Assembly: GCA_018842655.1 (NCBI GenBank) | Contig: JAGTWN010000004.1 | Span: 3,658,001 to 3,722,000, forward strand | DNA: 64,000 nt | Direction: 5' to 3' | Source of the DNA: Candidatus Pantoea haifensis | Lineage (GTDB): Bacteria; Pseudomonadota; Gammaproteobacteria; Enterobacterales; Enterobacteriaceae | Part shown: positions 9,424 through 19,295 of the stretch, in pieces | Position numbering within the stretch: position 1 is the first letter of the stretch | Layout: each line of letters starts with the position of its first letter | The notes under the pieces: generated by a model | Databases searched by the model: none | Seen by the model: the letters and a program-made list of their open reading frames with translations, nothing else | Told to the model about the DNA's origin: nothing | Made by a program: the position numbers and the translations under genes

Positions 9424-10293
9424 TTATAAATGCTCAGTCTCAGACAAAGCATTCAACAGATATTGTGGCAGGGCAAAGCTGCCAGTGTGGATTGCCGCAT
9501 TGTAGTAGCGGCAGTTCAGGCCAGCGGCCTCAAAGCGCGCCTGCAGGGTAGCCGTGTCGAGCTGGCGTAATGCCGGATTATCACTCGCCCAGGCAAACGT
9601 CATGATGCCGCCGTAATAGGTCGGAATCGCGGCCTGGTAAAAACTGACATCGGCAAAATAGTGACCCAGCTTGCGATGGCTGTTGATCGCTTCATCTTGT
9701 TGTAAAAAGCAGACGCCATTTTGTGCGACAAAAATACCCTTCTCATTAAGCGCATTTTTACAGCCTGCGTAAAATTCAGAGGTGAATAAGCTCTCGCCTG
9801 GCCCGATAGGATCGGTGCAGTCAGAGATGATCACATCAAACTTTTCCTGCGTCTGATTAACGAAGTTTACGCCGTCATCGATCACTAACGTGAAGCGCGG
9901 ATCGTCATAGGCTCCGGCGCTATGGTCAGGCAGATACTGGCGGCAAAAGGTCACCACGCCAGCATCAATTTCGACCATAGTGATTTTCTCAATGTGAGAA
10001 TGACGCGCGACTTCTCGCAGCATGGCTCCATCGCCACCGCCGATAATCAGGACGCTTTTCGCCGCACCATGCGCCAGAATCGGCACGTGGGTCATCATTT
10101 CATGATAGATAAACTCATCACGCTCGGTGGTTTGTACCACACCATCCAGCGCCATGACGCGACCCATCGCCGCATTTTCAAAGATGATTAAATCCTGATG
10201 CGCCGTTTTTTCCCGATAGAGCTGTTTATCGATCGTGAAATATTGTCCAAAACCGGCATGAAGGGTTTCATACCACATTTCATTTTGGGCCAT
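9424..10293 (-). CDS. speE: Spermidine synthase
   Basis: Transfers the aminopropyl group from decarboxylated SAM to putrescine, giving spermidine and methylthioadenosine. 289 residues. The signature [18 protein letters not shown] and the substrate motif [15 protein letters not shown] are intact, as is [13 protein letters not shown]. The frame is open 15 codons upstream of the chosen ATG at 10293. I choose 10293 because the homology starts there ([12 protein letters not shown]) and AGAGGAGAG lies upstream. The methylthioadenosine by-product is consumed by the MtnN nucleosidase, encoded at 40666-41364. Confidence 0.96.
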   Translation of the reverse strand: MAQNEMWYETLHAGFGQYFTIDKQLYREKTAHQDLIIFENAAMGRVMALDGVVQTTERDEFIYHEMMTHVPILAHGAAKSVLIIGGGDGAMLREVARHSHIEKITMVEIDAGVVTFCRQYLPDHSAGAYDDPRFTLVIDDGVNFVNQTQEKFDVIISDCTDPIGPGESLFTSEFYAGCKNALNEKGIFVAQNGVCFLQQDEAINSHRKLGHYFADVSFYQAAIPTYYGGIMTFAWASDNPALRQLDTATLQARFEAAGLNCRYYNAAIHTGSFALPQYLLNALSETEHL

Positions 10294-10401
10294 GATGGGG
10301 CTCTCCTCTAATGACATCGCCATGAAAATGGGCGGCACATCATAGCTAACTCTGACCGTGGTTGCACGGTCAAATGTTCAGCAGGCGAGCGGGGCGACGG
10401 G

Positions 10402-10749
10402 TTATTTCACGTAGGCGAGCAGGCTCAAAGAATCACGAGCCAGAGACTTACATTTTTTATCATTGGTAATCGCGATGCCGCTTAAATCACGGTAGCTCTC
10501 TTCACCGAGCGCCTTCATGTTGTAGTGGCTGTAATTGCTCAAATCCCAGCGATTTTGCTGGGCAAAAAACACCAGGGCTTTGCGAATTTGTGCATCGGGC
10601 AAATCCTGATAGCCGCAGTCATTTTTCAGATAGACGAACACGGCCGTCAAATCGGCCAGATCTTCGGCTTCGGATTCGCTCAGGGCAAAGCTGGTGGAGG
10701 AGAAGCCAAGGAGTCCCGATAACAGCAGGACCTTGATGCTTTTCTTCAT
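10402..10749 (-). CDS. yacC: YacC family secreted protein (pilotin-like)
   Basis: 115 residues with an N-terminal signal peptide (MKKSIKVLLLSGLLGFSSTS, cut likely after SFA). The mature domain resembles E. coli YacC: ALSESEAEDLADLTAVFVYL, then ALVFFAQQNRWDLSNY and the C-terminal SLARDSLSLLAYVK. Two cysteines (in NDCGYQ and KKCKSL) may pair. The family is related to PulS/OutS-type pilotins, but no type II secretion genes are nearby, so the role is open. I prefer ATG 10749 over ATG 10755 for better spacing from AAGAG. Confidence 0.88.
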   Translation of the reverse strand: MKKSIKVLLLSGLLGFSSTSFALSESEAEDLADLTAVFVYLKNDCGYQDLPDAQIRKALVFFAQQNRWDLSNYSHYNMKALGEESYRDLSGIAITNDKKCKSLARDSLSLLAYVK

Positions 10750-10867
10750 AGTCATTCTCTTGTGGGGATAGTCTTATTGACGTTAGCACAGTTGTTAACA
10801 GCTTTTCGATAAATTTGACGGTCGCTGTGGTTGTAGCACTTTTTTCGGGGGATTCTGGTGCGAAAGC

Positions 10868-10898
10868 TTGACCTTCCCATTAGGTGAGGGTTTAGGCT
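10868..10898 (+). promoter_or_regulatory. CueR-type copper-responsive promoter of cueO
   Basis: TTGACC (10868-10873) and TAGGCT (10893-10898) are separated by 19 bp. This is the elongated spacer typical of MerR-family activated promoters. The spacer holds an imperfect dyad, CCTTCCC...GAGGGTT, like known CueR sites at copA and cueO. The promoter faces cueO, whose start is 30 bases downstream. The spacing and sequence are direct; CueR control is inferred, and no cueR lies in the window. Confidence 0.8.
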
Positions 10899-10927
10899 AG
10901 CACTTCTCAATCACAAGGATGATAACC

Positions 10928-12514
10928 ATGCAACGTCGCCATTTCCTGAAACTTACCGCTGCGCTCAGTGCGGCGGGTGCGCTGCCGCTCTGGAGCCGTT
11001 CGCTGATGGCGGCTGAACGTCCGCTATTGCCGATCCCTTCACTGCTGGAACCGGACGCGCGGGGCCATTACAACCTCACCGCGCAGCAGGGCAGCACACA
11101 ATGGAAAGGCAACGCGGTGCCCACCTGGGGGTATAACGGTAATTTACTCGGCCCGACTGTCCGGTTGCAAAGTGGCAAGGCGGTGACGGTTAATATTCAT
11201 AACCAGCTGAAAGAGGCGACGACGCTGCACTGGCACGGGCTGGAAATTCCAGGTGCCGTGGATGGCGGTCCGCAGGCAAGCATTGCGCCAGGCACCACAC
11301 GCCAGGTGACATTTACACCCGACCAACCCGCGGCAACCTGCTGGTATCATCCGCATTTACATGGCAAAACCGGGCATCAGGTGGCGCAAGGCTTAGCCGG
11401 TCTGGTGCTGCTGGAGGATAACGAATCGGGCAAATTACGGCTACCGACGCAGTGGGGCGCTGACGATGTGCCGCTGATTTTTCAGGATAAACGGCTGACA
11501 AAGCAAGGCGACCGCATCGATTATCAACTCGACGTGATGAGTGCGGCGGTGGGCTGGTTTGGGGACATGATGCTGACCAACGGCGTCCAGTATCCGCAAC
11601 ACGCTGTGCCGCGTGGCTGGTTGCGCTTGCGCCTGCTGAACGGGTGTAACGCACGTTCGCTGCACCTCGCCACCAGTGACAAGCGCCCGCTGTATGTGAT
11701 TGGCAGCGATGGGGGATTACTGGCAGAGCCGGTTAAAGTGGATTCACTGCCGCTGCTGCCAGGCGAGCGTTTTGAGGTGATGCTGGATACCTCTGATGGT
11801 CATAGCTTTGACATCGTCACATTACCGGTTGAACAGATGGGCATGATGCTGGCACCGTTCGATCAAGCGTTACCTCTGGTACAGATTTTACCGCTGCGTG
11901 TGATGGCCAGCGCCACGCTACCGGATACGCTGACCACGCTGCCTGCGCTGCCAAAAACGGACAACCTGAACAGCCGCTGGTTACAACTGATGATGGATCC
12001 GCAACTCGACCAGCAAGGCATGCAGGCGTTGATGCAGCAGTATGGTGACAAAGCGATGGGCAACGCGGGGCACCATCAAACCCGCATGGCGGGTGGTGAA
12101 CACGCAATGAATCACCAGGCGATGGACCACAGCGCACACGGTATGGCACAGCCCGCGCCGGGCTATGACTTTCACAATGGCAACAAAATCAATGGCCAGG
12201 CCTTTAACATGACTAAGCCGATGTTTAACGTTGCGCTGGGTGCAGTAGAAAAGTGGACGATATCGGGTGAAGGCGACAGCATGCTGCACCCTTTCCACAT
12301 TCACGGCACCCAGTTCCGTATCCTGTCAGAAAATGGCAAACCGCCAGCACCCCATCGCCAGGGCTGGAAAGATATGGTGAATGTCGACGGCTGGCGCAGC
12401 GAAGTGCTGGTGCGCTTTAACTATGTCGCTGCTGCCGAACATGCTTATATGGCGCATTGTCACCTGTTAGAGCATGAAGATACCGGCATGATGCTCGGAT
12501 TTACCGTTACCTGA
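10928..12514 (+). CDS. cueO: Multicopper oxidase CueO (cuprous oxidase)
   Basis: Periplasmic laccase-like enzyme that oxidises Cu(I) and protects against copper. 528 residues with a twin-arginine signal ([20 protein letters not shown]). Copper ligand motifs appear in order: HWHG, HPHLHG, HPFHIHG, and [13 protein letters not shown] covering the T1 site. A Met/His-rich insert (about [20 protein letters not shown]) corresponds to the substrate-copper loop of E. coli CueO. ATG 10928 is chosen over the in-frame ATG 10919 because AAGGA (10915-10919) is correctly spaced for it and homology starts at MQRR. It ends 2 bases from the convergent gene at 12517. Confidence 0.96.
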   Translation: MQRRHFLKLTAALSAAGALPLWSRSLMAAERPLLPIPSLLEPDARGHYNLTAQQGSTQWKGNAVPTWGYNGNLLGPTVRLQSGKAVTVNIHNQLKEATTLHWHGLEIPGAVDGGPQASIAPGTTRQVTFTPDQPAATCWYHPHLHGKTGHQVAQGLAGLVLLEDNESGKLRLPTQWGADDVPLIFQDKRLTKQGDRIDYQLDVMSAAVGWFGDMMLTNGVQYPQHAVPRGWLRLRLLNGCNARSLHLATSDKRPLYVIGSDGGLLAEPVKVDSLPLLPGERFEVMLDTSDGHSFDIVTLPVEQMGMMLAPFDQALPLVQILPLRVMASATLPDTLTTLPALPKTDNLNSRWLQLMMDPQLDQQGMQALMQQYGDKAMGNAGHHQTRMAGGEHAMNHQAMDHSAHGMAQPAPGYDFHNGNKINGQAFNMTKPMFNVALGAVEKWTISGEGDSMLHPFHIHGTQFRILSENGKPPAPHRQGWKDMVNVDGWRSEVLVRFNYVAAAEHAYMAHCHLLEHEDTGMMLGFTVT

Positions 12515-12516
12515 TC

Positions 12517-13799
12517 TCAGGCGTTATCCAGCGCGATTTTAATATCTTCAATCAGATCGTCTGCATTTTCGATGCCAATTGACAGGCGCACCGTGGCATC
12601 GGTAATGCCGATGCGCTGGCGCACCGCTTCCGGCACACCAGAGTGGGTGGTGCTGCCGGGATGGCTGGCAAGCGATTCAGTGCCACCTAAGCTGACCGCC
12701 TGTTTAAACAACGCCAGCCCGTTAAGAAAGCGGAAGGCAGCAGGCTGACCGCCAGCGATATCAAAAGAGAAGGTCGAACCTGCGCCAAGGCACTGCTGGT
12801 GATAGGTCTTACCTTCCGGGCTGGTTTCGTCCAGAAACGGCAGCCACTGTAGTTTCGCCACTTTAGGATGCCCGTGTAAAAAACCGGCCACGGCTTCGGC
12901 GTTATGCCCGGCCTTTTCCATGCGCAGCGATAGCGTTTCCAGCGAACGGCCAATCATCCAGCTGGAATGCGGATCTAACTGAGTACCGATAGCACTGCGT
13001 AACGCACGGATCGGCATCATCAACTTTTTACTGCCCATTGCCGCCCCGGCAATCAAATCAGAATGGCCGCCAACATATTTGGTGAGTGAATAAAGCGATA
13101 AATCAGCGCCAAGCGCCAGCGGTCGTTGAAACAGCGGACCAAGCAAAGTGTTATCACAAGCCACAATGGGACGTGAACCTTGCTGCTGGTCGATCTCATC
13201 GGCAATGCGGGCCATAAGCGCAATATTGACCAGGCTGTTCGTAGGATTGGCTGGCGTTTCGATCAAAATCATCGCCACGCGGCCTTGTGCCATTGCCTGC
13301 TGTGCGGCATCACGCACTTTGGCTTCATCGTTGCCATCGCTAAAGCCCACCGCTTTAATATCCAGATTGTGAAAGGTTTTACTCAGCAGGGTTTCAGTGC
13401 CGCCGTACAGCGGTTGTGAATGTAAGATGAGTTCACCAGGGCGGGTAAATGTCAGTAGTGTGGTTGAAATTGCCGCCATGCCTGAGGCAAACAGCGCACA
13501 GCTTTCTGCCTGCTCATAAATTGCGAGTCGATCCTCAACAATTTCGCTGTTGGGATGATTAAAGCGTGAATAGACCAGCCCGCCCGTTTTACCTTCAGGC
13601 GGCTCACGACGGCCAGAGACATAATCGAAAAAATCCCGTCCCTCTTCAGCACTGTTAAACACAAAGGTCGAAGTCAGAAACACCGGCGGCTTGACGGCAC
13701 CTTCTGACAGTCGCGGATCGAAGCCGTAATTAAGCATCTGCGTTTCAGGGTGTAACGGGCGATCACCAATGTGGGTTTTTTACTGGATGAATCAGACAT
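12517..13799 (-). CDS. PLP-dependent Cys/Met metabolism enzyme (cystathionine gamma-synthase/lyase family; frameshift near the start)
   Basis: Frame-corrected 427 residues of the Cys/Met metabolism PLP family. Hallmarks are [11 protein letters not shown], the YGGTE cofactor-phosphate loop, [14 protein letters not shown], the PLP lysine in [14 protein letters not shown] (about residue 241) and [18 protein letters not shown]. The insertion [17 protein letters not shown] marks a subgroup usually annotated only as cystathionine gamma-synthase family; synthase, lyase or methionine gamma-lyase activity cannot be decided. The start ATG at 13799 has a strong AAGGAGGAGAG site. One base is missing in the A run (T 13776-13781 on plus); correcting it gives [21 protein letters not shown]. 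coli has gcd at this locus, so this is a lineage-specific replacement. Confidence 0.85.
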
Positions 13800-14130
13800 G
13801 AACTCTCCTCCTTAATGAAGAAGCAAGACAATGTTGTGTTGATCATAGGCTATGATTTGAAAAATCGTGTTAATAAATAAGAAAGTTAATAAGTTTTTTA
13901 AACCTGGCTAACGCTTATTGATTTATTTACCAATAAAAAATTATTTTTTACGTGCCGGATATGAAATGCTTAAAAAAGCTTTTTCTTTTTTGAATAAATA
14001 AGGATGTGAAAATTATTTTTTATGAGTTTTGCTGATATGAAATTGCTCGGTTTTCTATTCGGTGAAAGAGTGTTGTGTTGACGTTTCAATGTTGCATTTT
14101 CAACAGGCATGTAAGAATAAGGATGTTAAT
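13800..14130. other. AT-rich intergenic stretch with a palindrome
   Basis: About 330 bases, clearly AT-richer than the flanking genes. A perfect 7-bp palindrome with a one-base centre, ATCATAG-G-CTATGAT (13842-13856), lies about 45 bases upstream of the PLP enzyme start and may be an operator. The rest (13857-14117) is A/T runs without a recognisable gene. AAGGA at 14120-14124 belongs to the following gene. Confidence 0.55.
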
Positions 14131-14600
14131 GTGGATGAATTTGAAGTGTCAATAATCGGCCTGGGTCCTGCTGGTTCTATGCTGGGGTGGGGCATTTCCG
14201 CAACGAGGCGCCACGCAATCTTTTAAAAGTTAAAAGATAAAATGACCGCGCACGGTTGTATTTTCGGCAAGGTGATTAAAGTTGAAAAATGTAATGTCTT
14301 ATATCCTTCTCGTTGGAAAGATTTCGTGTGTGGTGAAAAACAGGCCTTTCTGCCCGGCGAGGCTGCGGTCTTTATTAGCGCAAGCTCACTTGAAGGAATA
14401 AGCTACGCCCTGGATAGTGCTGAAATATTAAGCCGCATATTAAATCTTAATGCAAAAGAACCCGAGAAAAGGTATTGGCGACGAACATTCAAGTTAAGAT
14501 TGAAACGCTATAAAAAATTGGCAAATCCAGAGTGCTCAATACACCGCTACTGCGCAAGATCGCGCTTAAAAGCCGTTTCTCAGCCTTAAAGGTTTCTTAA
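14131..14600 (+). pseudogene. cbrA: cbrA remnant, FAD-dependent oxidoreductase with internal deletion
   Basis: The first 18 codons from GTG 14131 (VDEFEVSIIGLGPAGSML) match the N-terminal FAD-binding GxGxxG region of E. coli CbrA. They run straight into sequence matching CbrA residues from about 230 to the C-terminal region: [53 protein letters not shown]. More than 200 internal codons are absent. Frame changes occur near the junction (around 14192-14228), and a further one-base loss at the A run 14523-14525 precedes the tail [19 protein letters not shown]. The conserved GEAAG reads GEAAV. This is real decay, unlike the one-base breaks elsewhere. The match is recalled from memory. Confidence 0.8.
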
Positions 14601-14761
14601 GCCCAGGCGATGTCTGGCGCGGATCAGCTGCAATCTCTGACACTAAGCAAGTCGTCAGGATAAATCTCGGCACGGTAACGTTTGCGTTGCCTGCGCGGCG
14701 TTAGCGCCCGTTTCGACTATGATAGACTGCGTGGCTTTCTGACGTAACCGGGTTGAACGCA

Positions 14762-15298
14762 ATGAAACACACCGTTGAAGTGATGATCCCAGCAGAGGCA
14801 ATCGCCGCACGCATCGCCGAACTGGGCAAAGAAATTACCGACCATTACCGCGACAGCGGCAGCGACATGGTGCTGGTGGGGCTGCTGCGCGGCTCTTTTA
14901 TGTTTATGGCCGACCTGTGCCGCGCGATTGAAGTCTCGCATGAAGTCGACTTTATGACCGCCTCAAGCTACGGCAGCGGCATGTCCAGCTCGCGTGATGT
15001 GAAAATCCTGAAAGATTTGGATGAAGATATTCGCGGTAAGGATGTGTTAATTGTTGAAGATATTATCGATTCTGGCAATACGCTAAGCAAAGTGCGAGAA
15101 ATTCTGCAACTGCGCCAACCCAAGTCACTGGCGATCTGTACGCTGCTGGATAAGCCAGAACGCCGCGAAGTAGACGTCAATGTGGAATATGTGGGCTTTG
15201 CCATCCCGGACGAATTCGTGGTCGGCTTCGGCATTGACTATGCGCAACGCTATCGTCATCTGCCGTACATCGGCAAAGTGGTGTCGCTGGAATCATAA
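14762..15298 (+). CDS. hpt: Hypoxanthine phosphoribosyltransferase
   Basis: Purine salvage: hypoxanthine (and guanine) plus PRPP gives IMP (GMP). 178 residues. The PRPP-binding motif [14 protein letters not shown], the flexible-loop segment [16 protein letters not shown] and the C-terminal [22 protein letters not shown] match E. coli Hpt. The frame is also open from TTG 14753, but ATG 14762 ([10 protein letters not shown]) is the family start. No clear ribosome-binding site is seen. It faces can convergently. Confidence 0.96.
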   Translation: MKHTVEVMIPAEAIAARIAELGKEITDHYRDSGSDMVLVGLLRGSFMFMADLCRAIEVSHEVDFMTASSYGSGMSSSRDVKILKDLDEDIRGKDVLIVEDIIDSGNTLSKVREILQLRQPKSLAICTLLDKPERREVDVNVEYVGFAIPDEFVVGFGIDYAQRYRHLPYIGKVVSLES

Positions 15299-15371
15299 GT
15301 TCCGCGAACCGCACATTCTTCCAAGGCCAGCGCAGTCTGCGTAGTGTAGGCTGTGTCGCGCTTTACCGCTC

Positions 15372-16034
15372 TTAACGTAAAGTGCCGGCATTGACCAGTA
15401 AATTGGCAATGCCGTGGCGATAGCGTTGCTCCAGGCTTTCACGGCTGTTTGCGGTGACATCAAGGTTACGCAGGCAACCATCCTGAATGCCGTAAACCCA
15501 GCCGTGCAGTGAGACTTTGCATCCACGTTTCCACGCGGATTGCAAAATGGTAGAGTGCCCGAGGTTATAAACTTGCTCGACTACATTGATTTCGCAGAGT
15601 TTATCGAGGCGCTTCTCGGGCGGGAGTTCTCCCAACAACACGCTATGCTTGTACCAGAGATCGCGAATGTGCAGCAGCCAGTTGTTGATCAAACCTAATT
15701 CCGGGTTATCCATCGCCGCTTGTACACCGCCACAGCCGTAATGGCCGCAAACAATAACGTGTTCAACTTCTAATACTTCAACGGCGTACTGCACCACAGA
15801 GAGGCAGTTGAGGTCGGTATGAACCACCAGATTTGCCACGTTGCGGTGAACAAACAGTTCGCCGGGTTCAAGGCCGGTCAGGCGTTCGGCGGGAACGCGG
15901 CTGTCGGAACAGCCAATCCACAGGAAACGGGGTTTTTGTGCCTGGGCGAGCCGCTCAAAAAAGCCGGGATCTTCTTCAATCAGTAATCTGGACCATTCGC
16001 GGTTGTTACTGATCAGGGTGTCGATATCTGTCAT
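15372..16034 (-). CDS. can: Beta-class carbonic anhydrase Can
   Basis: Zinc enzyme interconverting CO2 and bicarbonate; in E. coli it supplies bicarbonate for biosynthesis in air. 220 residues. Zinc ligands are visible: Cys42 and Asp44 in [10 protein letters not shown], and His98 and Cys101 in [12 protein letters not shown]. The start at 16034 ([11 protein letters not shown]) follows homology; an open extension of 24 codons upstream is not conserved. It is divergent from yadG, with about 105 bases between the starts. Confidence 0.96.
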   Translation of the reverse strand: MTDIDTLISNNREWSRLLIEEDPGFFERLAQAQKPRFLWIGCSDSRVPAERLTGLEPGELFVHRNVANLVVHTDLNCLSVVQYAVEVLEVEHVIVCGHYGCGGVQAAMDNPELGLINNWLLHIRDLWYKHSVLLGELPPEKRLDKLCEINVVEQVYNLGHSTILQSAWKRGCKVSLHGWVYGIQDGCLRNLDVTANSRESLEQRYRHGIANLLVNAGTLR

Positions 16035-16139
16035 GGCGTTGAGCGACCTGCTGGCGATTGTGCGTGGGCGTACTATAGGTGAAGGCTTAGCAATTTCATA
16101 CGGCATTAATCTGCCATCAAAACAGGGTATGGATTCTTA

Positions 16140-17066
16140 ATGACTTATGCACTGGAACTTACCCGGCTGACCAAGACTTATCCCGGCGGCGTGCAGGCGC
16201 TTAAAGGGATCGATCTTAACGTTGAAGCCGGTGATTTTTATGCGCTGCTGGGACCAAATGGTGCCGGTAAATCAACCACCATCGGTATTATCAGCTCGCT
16301 GGTCAATAAATCAGAAGGCAGTGTGCGGGTGTTTGGTTACGACCTTGAAAAAGATGTCGTCAATGCTAAACGCCAGCTTGGTCTGGTGCCGCAGGAATTT
16401 AACTTTAACCCGTTTGAAACCGTTATGCAGATAGTGGTGAATCAGGCGGGCTACTACGGCGTGGAGCGGCGTGAAGCTAACATTCGGGCCGAAAAGTACC
16501 TTAAACAGCTCGATTTGTGGGAAAAGCGCAACGAGCGTGCGCGTATGCTATCGGGCGGCATGAAGCGTCGCCTGATGATTGCGCGTGCGCTGATGCATCA
16601 GCCGAAACTGCTTATTCTGGATGAGCCGACCGCAGGGGTTGATATCGAACTGCGCCGCTCAATGTGGGTGTTTTTGAAAGATCTGAATGCGAAAGGCACC
16701 ACCATTATTCTTACCACGCACTATCTGGAAGAAGCTGAAATGTTATGCCGCAATATTGGCATCATTCAGAGCGGCGAGCTGGTGGAAAATACCTCAATGA
16801 AAGGGCTGCTGGCCAAACTGAAGTCTGAAACTTTTATTCTGGACCTGGCGCCCCGCAGTCCGTTACCGGCACTGGAAGGTTTCCAGTATCGCCTGGTGGA
16901 TACCTCAACCCTGGAAGTGGAAGTGATGCGAGAGCAGGGGCTTAACAGCGTATTTAGCCAGTTGAGCGCACAAGGCGTACAGGTGCTGAGTATGCGTAAT
17001 AAGGCCAACCGTCTGGAAGAGTTATTTGTTGACCTGGTGCAGGGAAAAACAGGAGCAAAAGCATGA
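16140..17066 (+). CDS. yadG: ABC transporter ATP-binding protein YadG
   Basis: 308-residue ABC-2 type ATPase. Walker A GPNGAGKSTT, signature LSGGMKRRL, Walker B LLILDEPTAGVD and the switch histidine in TTHYLEEAE are intact. It matches E. coli YadG along its length. It pairs with the permease yadH, whose start overlaps its stop by four bases (ATGA), so the two are translationally coupled. The substrate is unknown. Confidence 0.94.
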   Translation: MTYALELTRLTKTYPGGVQALKGIDLNVEAGDFYALLGPNGAGKSTTIGIISSLVNKSEGSVRVFGYDLEKDVVNAKRQLGLVPQEFNFNPFETVMQIVVNQAGYYGVERREANIRAEKYLKQLDLWEKRNERARMLSGGMKRRLMIARALMHQPKLLILDEPTAGVDIELRRSMWVFLKDLNAKGTTIILTTHYLEEAEMLCRNIGIIQSGELVENTSMKGLLAKLKSETFILDLAPRSPLPALEGFQYRLVDTSTLEVEVMREQGLNSVFSQLSAQGVQVLSMRNKANRLEELFVDLVQGKTGAKA

Positions 17067-17833
17067 CACATTTGTACTGGGTGGCGTTGAAAAGTATCTG
17101 GAGCAAGGAGATAAACCGGTTCGCCCGCATCTGGATCCAGACGCTGGTCCCGCCAGTAATCACCATGACGCTCTATTTCATTATCTTCGGCAACCTGATC
17201 GGCTCGCGTATTGGGGATATGCATGGCTTCAGTTATATGCAGTTTATCGTGCCGGGTTTGATCATGATGTCAGTGATTACCAACGCTTACGCCAACGTGG
17301 CATCCTCTTTCTTCAGCGCCAAGTTTCAGCGCAATATTGAAGAGTTGCTGGTTGCACCTGTGCCAACCCACATCATCATTGCCGGGTATGTCGGCGGCGG
17401 TGTAGCGCGTGCCATCTGCGTAGGCGTTTTAGTTACGGCTGTTTCGCTGTTTTTCGTTCCCTTCCATGTTCACTCATGGACCATGGTGGCGATAACGCTG
17501 CTGCTAACCGCGATCCTGTTTTCGCTGGCAGGTTTGCTGAACGCCGTGTTTGCCCGTACCTTTGATGACATCAGTCTGATCCCGACGTTTGTGCTGACGC
17601 CGCTAACCTATCTGGGCGGGGTATTTTATTCGCTGACCCTGCTGCCTCCTTTCTGGCAGATGGTATCGAAACTCAATCCGGTGGTGTACATGATCAGCGG
17701 TTTCCGCTTTGGTTTTTTGGGTATCAGCGATGTTCCGCTTGTCTTTACCCTGTCGGTGCTGGTGGCGTTTATCGTGGTATTTTATGTTCTGGTCTATATC
17801 CTGATACAACGCGGCCGTGGATTACGCACTTAA
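17063..17833 (+). CDS. yadH: ABC-2 type transport permease YadH
   Basis: 256-residue integral membrane protein with about six hydrophobic segments and the ABC-2 permease motif region LTPLTYLGGVFYSLTLLPPFWQ. It forms the membrane half of the YadGH exporter. The start overlaps the end of yadG. The closest known homologue is E. coli YadH; the substrate is not established. Confidence 0.94.
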   Translation: MTHLYWVALKSIWSKEINRFARIWIQTLVPPVITMTLYFIIFGNLIGSRIGDMHGFSYMQFIVPGLIMMSVITNAYANVASSFFSAKFQRNIEELLVAPVPTHIIIAGYVGGGVARAICVGVLVTAVSLFFVPFHVHSWTMVAITLLLTAILFSLAGLLNAVFARTFDDISLIPTFVLTPLTYLGGVFYSLTLLPPFWQMVSKLNPVVYMISGFRFGFLGISDVPLVFTLSVLVAFIVVFYVLVYILIQRGRGLRT

Positions 17834-17850
17834 CTGAATCGATATATAAA

Positions 17851-17878
17851 AAAGCGCAGCCCAGGCTGCGCTTTTTTT
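17851..17878 (+). terminator. Rho-independent terminator of yadGH
   Basis: Stem AAAGCGCAGC / GCTGCGCTTT (17851-17860, 17865-17874), loop CCAG, T run to 17878. It starts 18 bases after the yadH stop. Confidence 0.92.
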
Positions 17879-18237
17879 ATATGAATCTCTTATAATTCAA
17901 TGTGTTATTTTACTAAGAATAAACAGATTTGATGTTGTTTTTGTTTATGGTTTTTCAGGTTGATTTAATAGTAATTTTTTATATTAGCATTCATAATGTA
18001 TTGGGTGTTATTCTGATATTCTCTGCCCTCCTTTATTTTATCCTGCTGTTTTTATTGGTGTTAAATTTCTCATAAAATTAACGATTCGATGTCTTATTGT
18101 TTAAATTAAATGTTGTCATTAAAATAACCAGGTGTTTATTTTTCATTGCTCTTACGGATAAGTCTGAGTGTCTGTAAACTAATCAAAAGTAATGGCACAA
18201 TTAATAGCGCCAAATATAAATAAAGGCAGGGGAAAGA
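17879..18237. other. AT-rich intergenic stretch before the acyltransferase
   Basis: About 360 bases, strongly AT-rich, with no open frame I can support and no confident promoter. AGGGG (18226-18230 area) provides the ribosome-binding site for the gene at 18238. The low GC continues into that gene, suggesting they arrived as one segment. Confidence 0.5.
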
Positions 18238-19250
18238 ATGAATCGTATTACGTGGGTCGATAATCTGCGGGGATTAAGTATTCTTGCAATCATTTTCTTA
18301 CATAGCACCATAGCCGTACATAATAATGCGGGTCACTTTACGTTATTAAGTAACACAATGAACGAAATGCTCGCACCCGTGCGCCTGGGACTCATGTTTT
18401 TTGTCTCTGGATTGTTTGTGGATGCCGGGCTGAAAAAGGGTTAGGCTTCTTCTTTACGAATAAAGTAAAAAGCATTCTGTATCCGTTTGTGGTCTGGGTT
18501 GCTATTTATGGCGGGCTAAAGATTATTTTCAGCTCCATGGCCAATTCACCGCAGTCACCGCTCAATATCATTGTTTCGCATCTCACCGGTGGCGGCGATA
18601 TGACCTGGTTTTTGCACTCCCTTTTTATCTTTTTTATTTTGGTGGTAGTGGCGCGCAGACTACCTTTTTATGTTGTCTTTTTTATCTGTATGTTAGCGAG
18701 CTGGGCGCTGCCAGCGATTCATCCAGACAGCCTCTTTTCCAGCTTTGATAATTCGCATATTAATAAATCCTTCTACCTGTTTGTCTTCTTTTACCTGGGC
18801 GACTATGTGGTAAGAAAGCAGATTGATTTAACGGAATATGTCAAAAAAGGATCGGTGCTTGGTTTTTCTCTTGCGAGTTTTATTTTGCTTTCGTGCCTTA
18901 ATCTCTTTGTCTTGCACGCCACGCCAGAGGCATTACTTTCACCTTTAGCATTATTATCGGTTCCGCTGTTTGTCTGGATTGCCCTTCATTTAAATTCCAG
19001 GGTGGTCTATTACATTGGGACACATTCAATCGTATTTTATTTGTCCCACTATCTGGCGATTCAGTTTTTCAGCAAACTGGTGAAGTTTGAAAGTCATTTA
19101 TTGTGGGTTAACGATATAAAATTTATTCTGGCTTTTCTTGCCGCTCTGGCGCTGCCATGGACTCTTTGTCTGCTGCGTAAACGAGGCTGGCTGAATTTCT
19201 TATTCACGTTGAAAAAGCCATCAACGTCACTGCAAACCAAGCCAGTGTAA
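18238..19250 (+). CDS. Membrane acyltransferase, acyltransferase-3 family (one frameshift)
   Basis: Frame-corrected 337 residues. The N-terminus WVDNLRGLSILAIIFLHST is the signature of acyltransferase family 3 (OafA/NodX/WecH type). About ten hydrophobic segments follow. Such proteins O-acetylate or succinylate surface polysaccharides, peptidoglycan or small molecules; the substrate cannot be told. The frame breaks at about 18433-18442 (GLKKG then a stop); one added base in the A or T run joins it to GFFFTNKVKSILYPF. Codon use is visibly richer in A/T-ending codons than neighbouring genes. It replaces yadI/yadE of E. coli, so horizontal acquisition is likely. Confidence 0.8.
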
Positions 19251-19256
19251 AGGAAA

Positions 19257-19280
19257 GTGCATCCTGGAAACAGGATGCAC
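19257..19280. terminator. Perfect hairpin between acyltransferase and panD
   Basis: 10-bp perfect stem GTGCATCCTG / CAGGATGCAC with a GAAA loop. On the minus strand it is followed by TTTCCTTT, so it can end panD transcripts. On the plus side there is no T run. Confidence 0.7.
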
Positions 19281-19295
19281 GTTAACGGCAAGGGA

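Noticed and set aside
14701-14752. Promoter of hpt with -10 TATGAT at 14718
   Set aside because: The -10-like hexamer is good, but no -35 at acceptable spacing is visible, so I did not list it as a feature.
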